64,000 bases of DNA from CAYNVQ01 sp964400735 (GCA_964400735.1 CAYNVQ010000002.1:372001-436000); one strand, 5' to 3'. Numbered from the stretch's first letter, positions 43,620 through 51,913 are shown. Notes: a model not told the origin generated them from the letters alone. Numbers and translations: made by a program.

Positions 43620-45052
43620 AAAAGCCGGCACTTTTTCTTTTGGTTTTGACCGCAGCAATGGGATTTGTCCGGTTTGCCCAAGAGTACATACCGACCTGGG
43701 AATCGCTCGATCGGAGGCCGGTACCGGAATGGTTCCAGGATGCCAAATTCGGGATCTTCATCCATTGGGGGGTGTATTCGGTGCCGGCCTGGAGGAAGGT
43801 TACCGACGGCCGTTACGCCTCCTACGCCGAATGGTACTATGCCCGGGTGATGTTCGATGAGAAAAGCGGAGGCCGGGAGTTTCATGTCAAAAATTTCGGC
43901 AGAGATTTCGAGTACAGAGATTTTGCCCCGCTTTTCCGGGCCGAACTGTTCGATCCGGATGAATGGGCCGATCTTTTCGCCCGAGCCGGGGCGAGGTATG
44001 TCGTCCTGACCTCCAAACATCACGACGGGTACTGCCTATGGCCGACCAAAAGTCCGTTTAAAAAAGGATGGAACAGCATGGATGTGGGGCCGATGCGCGA
44101 CCTTGTGGGAGACTTGACCAGAGCGGTGAGGGCCAGGGGTTTGCGCATGGGACTTTACTATTCCATCATCGAGTGGGAGAGCAACTGGACCCATAGAACC
44201 GAATCTGGCTACTACATTCCCAAGAGGCTGGTGGATAAATACGGCATTCCGGAGGATAAATATGTCGACGAATACCTGATCCCCCAGCTCAAAGAGCTGG
44301 TGCTGACCTATCAGCCGGCCGTACTATTCGGAGATGCCGGCGAATGGGACAGGACGGCCGAAGAGTGGAAAATGTTGGATTTTCTTGCCTGGCTTTACAG
44401 CAATGCTCCGAACAAGGATGAAGTGGTGGTCAATGACCGGTTCGGGAAAGATATGCTCGGAAAACACGGCGATTATTTCTCGAGCGAATACAAAGATGCC
44501 GAGGGAGTGGGGACATTTCATCCCTGGGAGGAGAGCCGGGGGATCGGTGGCTCTTACGGTTTCAACCGCGACGAGAACATCGATGATTACAACACGTCGA
44601 AAGAGCTGGTGCACGAGCTCATCGATATCGTCACTCGGGGTGGAAACCTGCTGCTCAACGTGGGGCCCACGGCCGACGGCCGGATCCCGGTCATCATGCA
44701 GCAGAGGCTGGTGGATTTAGGAGATTGGCTGGAAGTAAACGGCGAGGCCATTTACGAAACGAGACCCTGGCAGAAAGCGGCGGCGAACCGGGGGGAAGAA
44801 AAATCCGTTTATTTCACCCAAAAGGGAAATGACCTGTTTGTGATCTGCACGCGGTGGCCGCAGAAGGAATTCATGATCAGCGGAATTCGAGGAACCGAAA
44901 AAACACAGGTCAGCCTCCTCGGATTCGATAGACCAGTGGGATGGAGAATTCTGGAAGATAGAGTGCTTATACAGCCTCCTGCCGTCAATCCGGAAACCAT
45001 TCCCTGCGAATACGCATGGGTGTTTAAAATCAGAGATTATTCGATAAATTGA
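43616..45052 (+). CDS. GH29 alpha-L-fucosidase
   Basis: A 478-residue secreted enzyme from the ATG at 43616 (GGGGAG upstream). After a signal peptide the GH29 barrel reads PEWFQDAKFGIFIHWGVYSVPAW, SKHHDGYCLWPTK and GLRMGLYYSIIEW, with the nucleophile region AVLFGDAGEWD and later GGNLLLNVGPTADG. These hydrolyse terminal alpha-L-fucose with retention of configuration. A beta-sandwich occupies the C-terminal ~110 residues. Coupling to the sulfatase suggests joint action on sulfated fucans or fucosylated glycans. The acid/base residue cannot be placed with confidence. Confidence 0.9.
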   Translation: MKKPALFLLVLTAAMGFVRFAQEYIPTWESLDRRPVPEWFQDAKFGIFIHWGVYSVPAWRKVTDGRYASYAEWYYARVMFDEKSGGREFHVKNFGRDFEYRDFAPLFRAELFDPDEWADLFARAGARYVVLTSKHHDGYCLWPTKSPFKKGWNSMDVGPMRDLVGDLTRAVRARGLRMGLYYSIIEWESNWTHRTESGYYIPKRLVDKYGIPEDKYVDEYLIPQLKELVLTYQPAVLFGDAGEWDRTAEEWKMLDFLAWLYSNAPNKDEVVVNDRFGKDMLGKHGDYFSSEYKDAEGVGTFHPWEESRGIGGSYGFNRDENIDDYNTSKELVHELIDIVTRGGNLLLNVGPTADGRIPVIMQQRLVDLGDWLEVNGEAIYETRPWQKAAANRGEEKSVYFTQKGNDLFVICTRWPQKEFMISGIRGTEKTQVSLLGFDRPVGWRILEDRVLIQPPAVNPETIPCEYAWVFKIRDYSIN

Positions 45053-45095
45053 GATGATCCTTCCTAAGATTTAAAATAGGGGTGGGGAGATAGTC

Positions 45096-46418
45096 ATGAA
45101 TACATTAGAAATCTACAGTTTCCGAAAGAGAGCTGTCCTTATAGCTCTCTTGCTGACTTCAATTTCCCTGCTCCTGTTTTCACGACAGGTTATCGAGAAT
45201 CCTGATAAGCCTTTGAACGAGGCCGCCGGCCGGGTACTCCGGTTAACAGAGGTCATGCGGATCACAGACACTGACCAAAAATATTATTTTGCAAATCCGT
45301 TCGATATTTTAATAGACTCCTACGGATTCATATACTTCCAAGAGTCTAATAAACTTTATGTGTTCGACTCCAACGGAAAATATGTGAGAAATCTTTATAA
45401 AAAGGGCGAAGGGCCCGGGGAGCTAAACGATAATCTCAGTGATGTCATTCTCCAAGGTGATGAAGTAATTCTCTTTTCATCCAACATGAATAAGATTATC
45501 CGGATGGGCAGGGAAGGCACGTTATTAGAAGAAGTCCGTCCCAAAATTCTTTTTTATAACTTGGTCGGGTACTATAAGGGGAAATACTTTTTGACGGACC
45601 TTGAAAGAACCCAGTACGAAAGAAAAAGCCAACTTCGGGAGGAAGATCTGGTGCTGTATGCGGTGGACAGTGACGGTGAGGCCCATCCGACACCCCTCAG
45701 ATTCCCGATCACTATTGCCTACCATTTTGGCGAAAGGGGAGCAGGGATAATGAGTGTATCCCGGCTTAAAACCCGTCACGATACTCCCAGGTTTAAATAT
45801 CTCATTCATTCCCCCGAATATATGGTCAAAGTACTCGATCTAGAGAAGGTTGAGATTGTCCGCCGTTTTCGGAGAGCATACAAGAGGTTGGAGTACACAA
45901 AGAAATGGAAGAGCCGGCTCTATACCATGGTTCAACCTCAATATCAGAATGACGTCTACTGCGTCCTTCTCCATGGAGATGATGTCTGGATTGTCACTTC
46001 GAGCTATGATGGGGAAAAGGGACTTCTCGTTGATGTCTTTAACCGGAAAGGGGAGTACATCGATAATTTTTACCTGCCTTTGATCGGAGTGAAAAAAGAC
46101 GACCATATTTATGCCCCCATGACTGTATTCGAAGATTTTCTGTTTGTCATACGACAGGACGAAGAAGGGCTCTATTCCATCGTCAAATACAAAATTCCGT
46201 CAAAAGTCAAAAGGGGACGCTCCTCAAGGTACCACCCTATAATCAAATTTTTCACCAACTGCTTGATTCCTGGATTTAGGGATTGTCAAGTGGAGACGCT
46301 TCTTAAAGCACCCTCCCATGCCCTAATTTTCCCCTGGGCTCGGGATTCGGAAAAAGCACGCAGTGAGAATCGTAAACCAAACGGGAACCTGCATTTCTGG
46401 ATAAGCACAAAATGCTAA
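45096..46418 (+). CDS. Exported six-bladed beta-propeller protein with REP-extended C-terminus
   Basis: A 440-residue protein with a GGGGAG site and an N-terminal signal anchor (AVLIALLLTSISLLLFS). Residues about 45-370 contain 6-bladed-propeller features: FANPFDILIDSYGFIYFQES, KLYVFDSNGKYVRNLYKKGEGPGEL, and further blades to VKYKIPS. After SKVK the frame runs through a REP-like element (RGRSSRYHP) and about 60 more residues that look non-native, including a second degenerate element. The ancestral stop was probably close to 46200. Function unknown; such propellers bind glycans or act as secreted receptors. Confidence 0.75.
   Translation: MNTLEIYSFRKRAVLIALLLTSISLLLFSRQVIENPDKPLNEAAGRVLRLTEVMRITDTDQKYYFANPFDILIDSYGFIYFQESNKLYVFDSNGKYVRNLYKKGEGPGELNDNLSDVILQGDEVILFSSNMNKIIRMGREGTLLEEVRPKILFYNLVGYYKGKYFLTDLERTQYERKSQLREEDLVLYAVDSDGEAHPTPLRFPITIAYHFGERGAGIMSVSRLKTRHDTPRFKYLIHSPEYMVKVLDLEKVEIVRRFRRAYKRLEYTKKWKSRLYTMVQPQYQNDVYCVLLHGDDVWIVTSSYDGEKGLLVDVFNRKGEYIDNFYLPLIGVKKDDHIYAPMTVFEDFLFVIRQDEEGLYSIVKYKIPSKVKRGRSSRYHPIIKFFTNCLIPGFRDCQVETLLKAPSHALIFPWARDSEKARSENRKPNGNLHFWISTKC
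46213..46240 (+). repeat. REP-like palindromic element, copy 3
   Basis: GGGGACGCTCCTCAAGG then TACCACCCTAT. It lies inside the reading frame of the preceding propeller gene and is translated as GRSSRYHP. A degenerate copy (GGAGACGCTTCTTAAAG with CACCCT) follows at 46291-46315 in the same frame. Confidence 0.75.
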
Positions 46419-46441
46419 ATAATTAACATTTTGGTTGCGCA

Positions 46442-46506
46442 TGTCCTTTTTTTAGGACAGAAATCCCTTCATCTTTGAGGCGTTATGATTTGGCATAGCT
46501 CTTGCA
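46442..46506 (+). promoter_or_regulatory. Sigma-54-type promoter with upstream palindrome
   Basis: TGGCAT (46491-46496), five bases, TTGCA (46502-46506): GG and GC are ten bases apart, as required for a -24/-12 promoter. An 18-base palindrome TGTCCT...AGGACA (46442-46459) is centred about 66 bases before the expected start and could bind an enhancer-binding protein. It is the only such promoter noticed in the window. Confidence 0.6.
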
Positions 46507-46543
46507 TAAAAAGAATTGATGTCGATATAGAAGTGAGAAGAAA

Positions 46544-46984
46544 ATGAAAAAATCTTTAATAACAGGCATGCTGGGATTGTTATTCCTTTCCTTTTGTGCG
46601 ACAGACATCCTTGCTAAGAACAGGGGGCCGCGGTCATATCAATCTCCAAACAATTTCGTCACCTTTTCCTTTTTCATCCAACCCTTGAGCTTCGGGCTCA
46701 AACATCAGGTGGTGCGCAACGTTTTTCTCACCGGAAACATGGATTACTTGAGCGGGGATGAAGACCTGCTGTTTCAGGCTGGAGCGGCCTACATGATCCC
46801 GCGGAAGATTCTCTTTTTCAGGTTGTACGGCGGCGGCGGTCTGGAAATGTCCCGTAACCGCGGTGTCATGTATCCCTACCTTATGGCTGGCACGAAATTC
46901 TGGTTCCTTTTTGCCGAGATATATCATCCCTTGGAAAAAGAGAGGACGCCGGGATACAGGTTCGGATTCTGCGTTTCCTTCTAA
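46544..46984 (+). CDS. Small outer-membrane beta-barrel protein
   Basis: A 146-residue protein with a signal peptide (GMLGLLFLSFCATDILA) and GAGAAG upstream. The mature part has about eight short strands with aromatic ends (NNFVTFSFFIQPLSFGLKHQ, KILFFRLYGGGGLEM, GTKFWFLFAEIY) and ends in Phe (FGFCVSF), typical of small eight-stranded barrels. It follows a sigma-54-type promoter, so expression may depend on an enhancer-binding protein responding to stress or nutrient. A REP-like element lies four bases beyond its stop. Confidence 0.65.
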   Translation: MKKSLITGMLGLLFLSFCATDILAKNRGPRSYQSPNNFVTFSFFIQPLSFGLKHQVVRNVFLTGNMDYLSGDEDLLFQAGAAYMIPRKILFFRLYGGGGLEMSRNRGVMYPYLMAGTKFWFLFAEIYHPLEKERTPGYRFGFCVSF

Positions 46985-46987
46985 TTA

Positions 46988-47017
46988 ATAGGGACGCTCC
47001 TTAAGGTACCACCCTAT
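46988..47017 (+). repeat. REP-like palindromic element, copy 4 (best preserved)
   Basis: A 30-bp unit with terminal inverted repeats ATAGGG (46988-46993) and CCCTAT (47012-47017) and an internal self-complementary CCTTAAGG. It lies four bases after the stop of the small barrel gene, in the 3' UTR. Confidence 0.8.
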
Positions 47018-47057
47018 CAGTGATAATTGCCCGCGAGGAACCTTATATGAGAGTCAA

Positions 47058-47264
47058 TTATCCGGTGACTGATGCGCTCGTTTTCTTTTCTTTCAGCTTT
47101 TTATTCAGAAGGTAGGTATATAAAATAAGGAGCATTATCGGCCCCAAAATCAACCCCCCGAGCAGGAAAAGAAGCTGGCGTACCTGGCTATATTCCAATT
47201 CCATCGCCCATTTAGCACTGATGATCGCGCAAACGATATTTACGCCGGCTATGGTGTTGTACAT
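47058..47264 (-). CDS. Small two-helix membrane protein
   Basis: A 68-residue protein with a strong AAAGGAGG site, which makes expression credible. Two hydrophobic segments (YNTIAGVNIVCAIISAKW and LLFLLGGLILGPIMLLILYTYLL) flank a short polar turn and a basic C-terminus. It resembles small membrane proteins that often sit beside ABC permeases; it lies downstream of one here, separated by 50 bases, but no family is recognised. Confidence 0.6.
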   Translation of the reverse strand: MYNTIAGVNIVCAIISAKWAMELEYSQVRQLLFLLGGLILGPIMLLILYTYLLNKKLKEKKTSASVTG

Positions 47265-47313
47265 TCGATCCTCCTTTGAGCCATCGTTGTTTGTTTACAG
47301 TGAAAAATTTTAT

Positions 47314-48033
47314 TTAGTAATCGAGTAAATACTTTTTAAACATAAGAGCGATAAAGGTGATGAGAACGACAAAAGTAGAAAGAATTATGGCATAATAGGT
47401 CTTCATCTGGAATTTTAGGGGTTTGACATCCATTCTTTTAAAGGTCAGCCAGAAGGCCGTTCCCATCGGAACCAATAGAAGGGCGGCGGCAATCAGCCGG
47501 AAGGTGGGAATGAGCAAGGCTCCCCGGAATCCAAGACCGTGGAGGGAGGAAAAATTCATCAGGATTTGCCAGAGCTCATAAAAAACAAAATACAACATGG
47601 AAACACCTATGAAGTTGATCACGATGGAATTAATTCCGACACTCAGAAAAACGGAGACGAAAAAAAGCACAAAAAAGTCTATTCCAAAGATCAAAAAAGA
47701 AACTTTAAAAAAAAGCGCCAAAATGATGACAAGAAAGATTAAAATGGCGAGACGCGGCCCTGTTTTCATCAGGAGGATTCTCGATCTTGTGAGAGGAAGC
47801 GAAAACAGGTATTCAAAGGCCCGGTCCTTCTTTTCGGATTGAAAGATCGTCGCCCCGGAATAGACGGCATAGAGAACAACGGTTGTCACAAAAACTCCAC
47901 TAAAAATATCAAAAAATGCCCATTTGAATTTCATGATCAATCTATCCCAGAGAAAAGCCAGAGGGATTGCCCCGAGGATGAGGAGACATTCCAGCTCTCT
48001 TTTCAGAGCGTCCCGAACTTCTTTTTTAAGCAT
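47314..48033 (-). CDS. ABC-2-type transporter permease
   Basis: A 239-residue membrane protein with six helices. Its start overlaps the ATPase stop by eight bases, with AGGAGG supplied by the ATPase 3' end. The N-terminal amphipathic helix (LKKEVRDALKREL), the cytoplasmic loop FQSEKKDRAFEYLFSLPLTRSRILLMK (coupling-helix region of ABC-2 exporters) and the terminal LTFKRMDV segment fit that family. It should form a homodimer with two copies of the ATPase. Cargo unknown; GntR/YtrA-type operons often export peptides or antibiotics, or respond to envelope stress. Confidence 0.8.
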   Translation of the reverse strand: MLKKEVRDALKRELECLLILGAIPLAFLWDRLIMKFKWAFFDIFSGVFVTTVVLYAVYSGATIFQSEKKDRAFEYLFSLPLTRSRILLMKTGPRLAILIFLVIILALFFKVSFLIFGIDFFVLFFVSVFLSVGINSIVINFIGVSMLYFVFYELWQILMNFSSLHGLGFRGALLIPTFRLIAAALLLVPMGTAFWLTFKRMDVKPLKFQMKTYYAIILSTFVVLITFIALMFKKYLLDY

Positions 48034-48850
48034 ACTCGCCTCCTATGAAGGCTGTGACGATTTCGGTAAGGTTGAGATCGATCACTTCTCCAGCAAATGT
48101 TCCTCTTGACTTTTCAGCGAAGGGATAAACATAAAACTCGGAGTGATCCGAATAATCGGTTTGAGAAAGAATATTCATAGATTCCGGAGGGCTTACGGAT
48201 ACGATTTTTTTGACCCTTGCTTTGAGGGCCTCGATGTTTTCATCAACGGCGATCTCCCCTGCTTTGAGCAGAATCACGCGCTCCACCAGATGCTCTATAT
48301 CGTGGAAGTTCAGGTTGACCATGACGACCGTGATGTGGCGTTCGGTCAGCAGCCGGACGAGCTGTTCGAGGAAGACTCGTCTCAGATAGGCATCGATGGA
48401 GTGGATAATTTCATCGATCAACAAAAGCTCGGGTTCGATGGAAAGGATCAGGCTCAAGTGCAAAATCGTCCGCTGACCTGTAGAAAGCTCTTTGATTTTC
48501 TGGTCATGTCCAATTTTGGTGTGTCGAATCAGGGAATCCTCAAAAGAGGAGAGGGCGTAAACAGAACGATGAAGCTCGATGGCCCGGCGGACGGTCAGAC
48601 TTTCGTAGAGGCTCAGCACATCCGAGATGAAGCCGATTTTCCGACGCGGCTCATCTCCCAATTTTTTATCAAAAATAATTTTCCCGCAATCCCGCCTCAA
48701 CACTCCAGCGATCAGGCGTAGGAGTGTGCTTTTCCCCACGCCGTTGATTCCCGTGATCAAACAGGTCTGGCACTCGGGTATCTGGAGGTTAAAATTTTTA
48801 AACACTCTATTTTTGCCATAGCTGAAAGACAAATCTGAAATTTCCAGCAT
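48026..48850 (-). CDS. ABC transporter ATP-binding protein
   Basis: A 274-residue ATPase: Walker A GINGVGKST, Q-loop region before RKIGFISDV, signature LSTGQ, Walker B LLLIDE followed by SIDAY (D-loop). Where the switch His normally stands, the sequence reads VVMVNLNFHDIEH, so the H-loop is shifted or substituted; this could reduce turnover, but alignment is uncertain. After the ATPase core there is a ~60-residue C-terminal extension (KKIVSVSPPES...). It ends overlapping the permease gene and starts four bases after the GntR gene. Confidence 0.85.
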   Translation of the reverse strand: MLEISDLSFSYGKNRVFKNFNLQIPECQTCLITGINGVGKSTLLRLIAGVLRRDCGKIIFDKKLGDEPRRKIGFISDVLSLYESLTVRRAIELHRSVYALSSFEDSLIRHTKIGHDQKIKELSTGQRTILHLSLILSIEPELLLIDEIIHSIDAYLRRVFLEQLVRLLTERHITVVMVNLNFHDIEHLVERVILLKAGEIAVDENIEALKARVKKIVSVSPPESMNILSQTDYSDHSEFYVYPFAEKSRGTFAGEVIDLNLTEIVTAFIGGEYA

Positions 48851-48854
48851 TTCT

Positions 48855-49271
48855 TTAATCCTTATGTGTTTTTTTGGAGACCCTTTCAGATAAAGCCTCA
48901 GATATTTCTTCGCCTATTTCATCCAGGGTATACCCAAGCTGAAGGGCTTTGGAGACATATTCTCCGGTTATATCTTTAAAAAGCTCTTGTTTACCCATCT
49001 GGATTTTTTGGGGATCGAGTTTGACAAAATAACCGGCACCGGGCCTTGAATAGACATACCCCTCCACCTCGAGTTGATAATAGACTTTGATGATGGTGTT
49101 GGGATTGACTTTGAGTTTAAGGGCCAGCTCTCTGAGAGACGTTAAGCGGTCTCCCTCCTCGAGCCTACCTGAAAGGATGGCCAGCTTAATGGCCTGCTTG
49201 ATCTGCTCATAGGCGGGGAGGGCCGCTTTCGGATCGACTTTAATGGTTAAAATTTTATTCTGTCTTCCCAC
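48855..49271 (-). CDS. YtrA-type GntR-family transcriptional repressor
   Basis: A 138-residue protein with the winged-helix pattern ALPAYEQIKQAIKLAILSGRLEEGDRLTSLRELALKL... (DNA-binding region about 17-80) and a short helical tail instead of a large ligand domain, as in the YtrA subfamily. Repressors of this type control the ABC genes that follow. The only ATG (49269-49271) lies just three to five bases after the expected transcript start, with no ribosome site, so the mRNA is probably leaderless or starts at an alternative codon. The palindrome over its promoter supports autorepression. Confidence 0.85.
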   Translation of the reverse strand: MGRQNKILTIKVDPKAALPAYEQIKQAIKLAILSGRLEEGDRLTSLRELALKLKVNPNTIIKVYYQLEVEGYVYSRPGAGYFVKLDPQKIQMGKQELFKDITGEYVSKALQLGYTLDEIGEEISEALSERVSKKTHKD

Positions 49272-49309
49272 TGCTCTACATATATAGAACAGTAGAACAG
49301 TTTTGTCAA
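49271..49309 (-). promoter_or_regulatory. Promoter and operator of the GntR/ABC operon
   Basis: Minus strand TTGACA (49304-49309), exact 17-base spacer, TATATA (49281-49286). A palindrome, CTGCTCTA (49271-49278) and TAGAACAG (49285-49292) around six bases, covers the -10 box; seven of eight pairs match. A further half-site TAGAACAG follows at 49293-49300. Binding here would block transcription. Confidence 0.7.
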
Positions 49310-49456
49310 GCGAAAAATATCTATAAAAGGCAACTTATTTTTGTTCTCATAGGGGACTGGTTGCCTATAAGCTTTCAGACAATGATATTTTTTTGGGTGA
49401 ACCGAAATCCAATAAGATGAGAGAATGATTTCCCCGAACCTATAGATTTCCAATGT

Positions 49457-49485
49457 TTGACATGGTGAATTTTTATGAAATAATG
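49457..49485 (+). promoter_or_regulatory. Candidate promoter of the SpoIIM-like gene
   Basis: TTGACA (49457-49462), then ATAATG (49480-49485) at a 17-base spacing. It diverges from the GntR promoter about 150 bases away and leaves a leader of about 25 bases to the ATG at 49515. Confidence 0.45.
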
Positions 49486-49514
49486 GAATAGCTTATTGAA
49501 GCGTTAATAAATCC

Positions 49515-50177
49515 ATGAGGATAATCGGACGATTCTATCTCGAAGAATGGATACGATTTAAAACCAAGTATCTAAATATATTTTTGATCGTTTGTGTTCT
49601 TTTCATCATTATTTCTCTCTTGAGTTATTTCTTTCTGGTGAGTCATCCGGATCAAGGCCAAAAGAGAATCGCCGAGCTCCAAAGGCATCTACTAGGCATG
49701 ATCCCGACGGGGGCCACAGGATACAGACTGTTCTCGGCCATATTTTTCAACAATCTGAGGGCTTCATTCTTTGCCATCGTCCTGGGGATGATCCCCTTTC
49801 TTTTTCTCCCTATCCTGGGGGTCTTCCGGAACGGCATCTATATGGGTGCAGTGACGGCCATGACTCATTTGAAAGGACTCAGCGTTTTCTCTCTTTTCCT
49901 GATCTACATCGCTCCTCATGGAGTATTCGAACTCCCTGCGATGTTCCTTTCCGTTTGTATGGGCATTTATCTGTCCCTCAGCATCACCAAGAAGTTTATC
50001 GCGATAGGGCCCCAATGCCCTGGAGAAATTTCCCTTTTAGACCGGGAAAAGAAGAAAGAGGAGTCCGTTTTCAACGCGGCTAAAGAGATCGTACGAACCT
50101 GGATCGGAGTCGTCATCCCCCTTTTGCTTGTGGCGGCCGTGATCGAAGCCTTTCTGTTTTCGGCGAAGCATCAATAA
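49515..50177 (+). CDS. SpoIIM/DUF95-family membrane protein
   Basis: A 220-residue protein with about five helices. The family features are FFNNLRASFFAIVLGMIPF, where the first conserved Asn/Arg lies, and PHGVFELPAMFLS in the middle, followed by basic loops and a last helix. Stage II sporulation M relatives occur in many non-spore-forming bacteria, with a general role in membrane shape or integrity not established. It lacks a good ribosome site. It is divergent from the ABC operon and followed by a separate small gene. Confidence 0.8.
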   Translation: MRIIGRFYLEEWIRFKTKYLNIFLIVCVLFIIISLLSYFFLVSHPDQGQKRIAELQRHLLGMIPTGATGYRLFSAIFFNNLRASFFAIVLGMIPFLFLPILGVFRNGIYMGAVTAMTHLKGLSVFSLFLIYIAPHGVFELPAMFLSVCMGIYLSLSITKKFIAIGPQCPGEISLLDREKKKEESVFNAAKEIVRTWIGVVIPLLLVAAVIEAFLFSAKHQ

Positions 50178-50270
50178 TAGTGTCAATTATAGGATGGATT
50201 TTTTGGGGGCGATTTTTTTGAGGGATCTAATCTTGTCTTTTCTCATCCAAAGACCAGCGAGGAGGAACAA

Positions 50271-50699
50271 ATGGCTCAAAAAGCAAAATTTGTGCATGAT
50301 TGGATTTTGAATATGATGGAGAACATGGATCAGCAAATGGATGAAGAAGAAAAAATCAGGCTGCTGGAGTCGTGTGGGCGGGCCTGCGCCAAGCGCCATG
50401 TCCAAAAGGAGGCCATGAAATCTCAAGGGAATTTGGACGCTTGGTTAACCACAATGAAAAAATGGGTGGGGGCAAACAATGTCAAGAAGGAGGCAAATAC
50501 TGTCCGCGTGATATACAGCAAATGCCTCTGCCCCCTGGTTCAGGACGGCCCTCCTCTCATGTCCAGCACATACTGCAACTGCTCGCGCGGATGGCTGAAG
50601 GAAGTGTTCGAGACAGTGATTGAAAAGCCGGTGGAGGTGAAGCTGGAAGATTCCATCATGAAGGGCGGCCGACAATGCCGGTTCAACATAAATTGGTGA
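50271..50699 (+). CDS. Small Cys-rich protein (DUF6144-like)
   Basis: A 142-residue soluble protein with GAGGAGG upstream. Cysteines are arranged as ESCGRACAKRH (about 35-45), KCLCPLV (about 83-88), STYCNCSRGW (about 98-107) and GGRQCRFN near the end. This pattern fits the DUF6144/vinyl-4-reductase-like small-domain set, in which Cys pairs may bind metal or a cofactor; the assignment is from memory of the pattern. It is followed by about 90 bases with nothing recognisable before the convergent SDR gene. Confidence 0.55.
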   Translation: MAQKAKFVHDWILNMMENMDQQMDEEEKIRLLESCGRACAKRHVQKEAMKSQGNLDAWLTTMKKWVGANNVKKEANTVRVIYSKCLCPLVQDGPPLMSSTYCNCSRGWLKEVFETVIEKPVEVKLEDSIMKGGRQCRFNINW

Positions 50700-50788
50700 C
50701 AGGATCTGCTGACACCTTTTTCTCTTGGAATAATTTATATCGGCAAAATAGCAGAATGCTTTCTGCTCTCAGGTCGATGCTTGAGAGT

Positions 50789-51769
50789 TCAACCAAGAAA
50801 ACCTTGCTTTTGAAACCAGTCGAGCGTGTCCTTCAGGGTTTCTTCGAAGGGGCGCGGCTTGTACCCCAGAAAATTGGCTGCCTTTTTATGGGAGATATTT
50901 TTGTGGCTCATTCGAAGAGTGTAGAGGGCGTCCCTGGTATAGAGCGGCTCTTTGTCGGTTAGAGAACAGTAGAGGTTAATAAAGGGAAGGCCGAATCGTG
51001 CCAGCCAATTGGGGCAGGTGAATTTTTTCGGACGCCGGTCTGTTCGAGCACAGACCAGCTCCGAGATTTGTTCCAGAGTTTTCCAGTGCCCTGCCAGGAG
51101 GTACCGCTCGCCTTTTCTTCCTTTTTCGATGGCTGCCAGGGTGGACCCGACAACATCCCGGACATCCACCCAATCATAGCCTCCTGTAACTAGAGCTGGC
51201 AACTTTCCGAGTGCTAATAGAATGAGAGCCCGTCCCATCAGGGATGGTCCGTAATCGAAAGGTCCGATAACAGCCGTCGGACTGAGAATGACCGCGTCCA
51301 ATCCCTGCTCTGCAGCTTCCAGCACTGCCTTTTCGGCCCGAGCCTTCGAGCGGCTGTAGGCCATCTTATCATCGAAGGCCAAGGGACGGTTTTCATCCAG
51401 GACTTGATCGAAGGGAGACTGTTCGAGAGCATGGATGGAGCTGAAATGGATGAACCGCCTGACGGAGGCATTCTGTGAAGCCTCGAGGATCCCTCGTGTC
51501 CCTTCGACATTGATATCGAAAAGCTCGCCGGTCCGGTTTCCCTGGATAGATATCACAGCAGCCAGATGGATGATGATGTCGGCCTGCTGCACGAGGGCTG
51601 TCAAAGAGGCGCGATCTCTGAGATCTCCAGGGACGGTTTCCAGCTGGATGCCCCGAAGACTTTGCTGATTATTATGAACGAGAGCTCTTACCTTATAGCC
51701 ATTTTTGGCCAGCTCCCGACAAAGATTGACCCCGATATGTCCGCTGGCACCCGTAACCGCAACCTTCAT
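50789..51769 (-). CDS. Extended SDR-family epimerase/dehydratase
   Basis: A 326-residue NAD-dependent enzyme. The N-terminal Rossmann motif is TGASGHIG, with GDLRDRASL binding adenosine, HLAAVIS, and the catalytic pair YSRSK (Tyr-x3-Lys, about residue 142) with an upstream Ser in HFSS. The C-terminal substrate domain (about 210-326) is the size seen in dihydroflavonol-reductase or NAD-epimerase-like sugar and hopanoid-biosynthesis proteins. No operon partner is present. Substrate unknown. Confidence 0.85.
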   Translation of the reverse strand: MKVAVTGASGHIGVNLCRELAKNGYKVRALVHNNQQSLRGIQLETVPGDLRDRASLTALVQQADIIIHLAAVISIQGNRTGELFDINVEGTRGILEASQNASVRRFIHFSSIHALEQSPFDQVLDENRPLAFDDKMAYSRSKARAEKAVLEAAEQGLDAVILSPTAVIGPFDYGPSLMGRALILLALGKLPALVTGGYDWVDVRDVVGSTLAAIEKGRKGERYLLAGHWKTLEQISELVCARTDRRPKKFTCPNWLARFGLPFINLYCSLTDKEPLYTRDALYTLRMSHKNISHKKAANFLGYKPRPFEETLKDTLDWFQKQGFLG

Positions 51770-51913
51770 CGTTTAAAATCACCTGTTTATACCATAGAGA
51801 GGGAGAGTGGTCAATTCGTATATGAAACGAGAAGCTGTCTTAAATTTAGACTGAAATCAAATTACATTAGGAATGACCGGTTATGGAATAGTTGAGGCCA
51901 GTCAGATATAAAC

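Noticed and set aside
46264..46418. C-terminal 55 residues of the propeller protein as a real domain
   Set aside because: They follow a REP-like copy and include a second degenerate copy; composition is unlike the rest of the protein.
47539..48109. Lys-rich plus-strand frames opposite the ABC genes
   Set aside because: They are antisense to well-supported ATPase and permease genes with correct family motifs.
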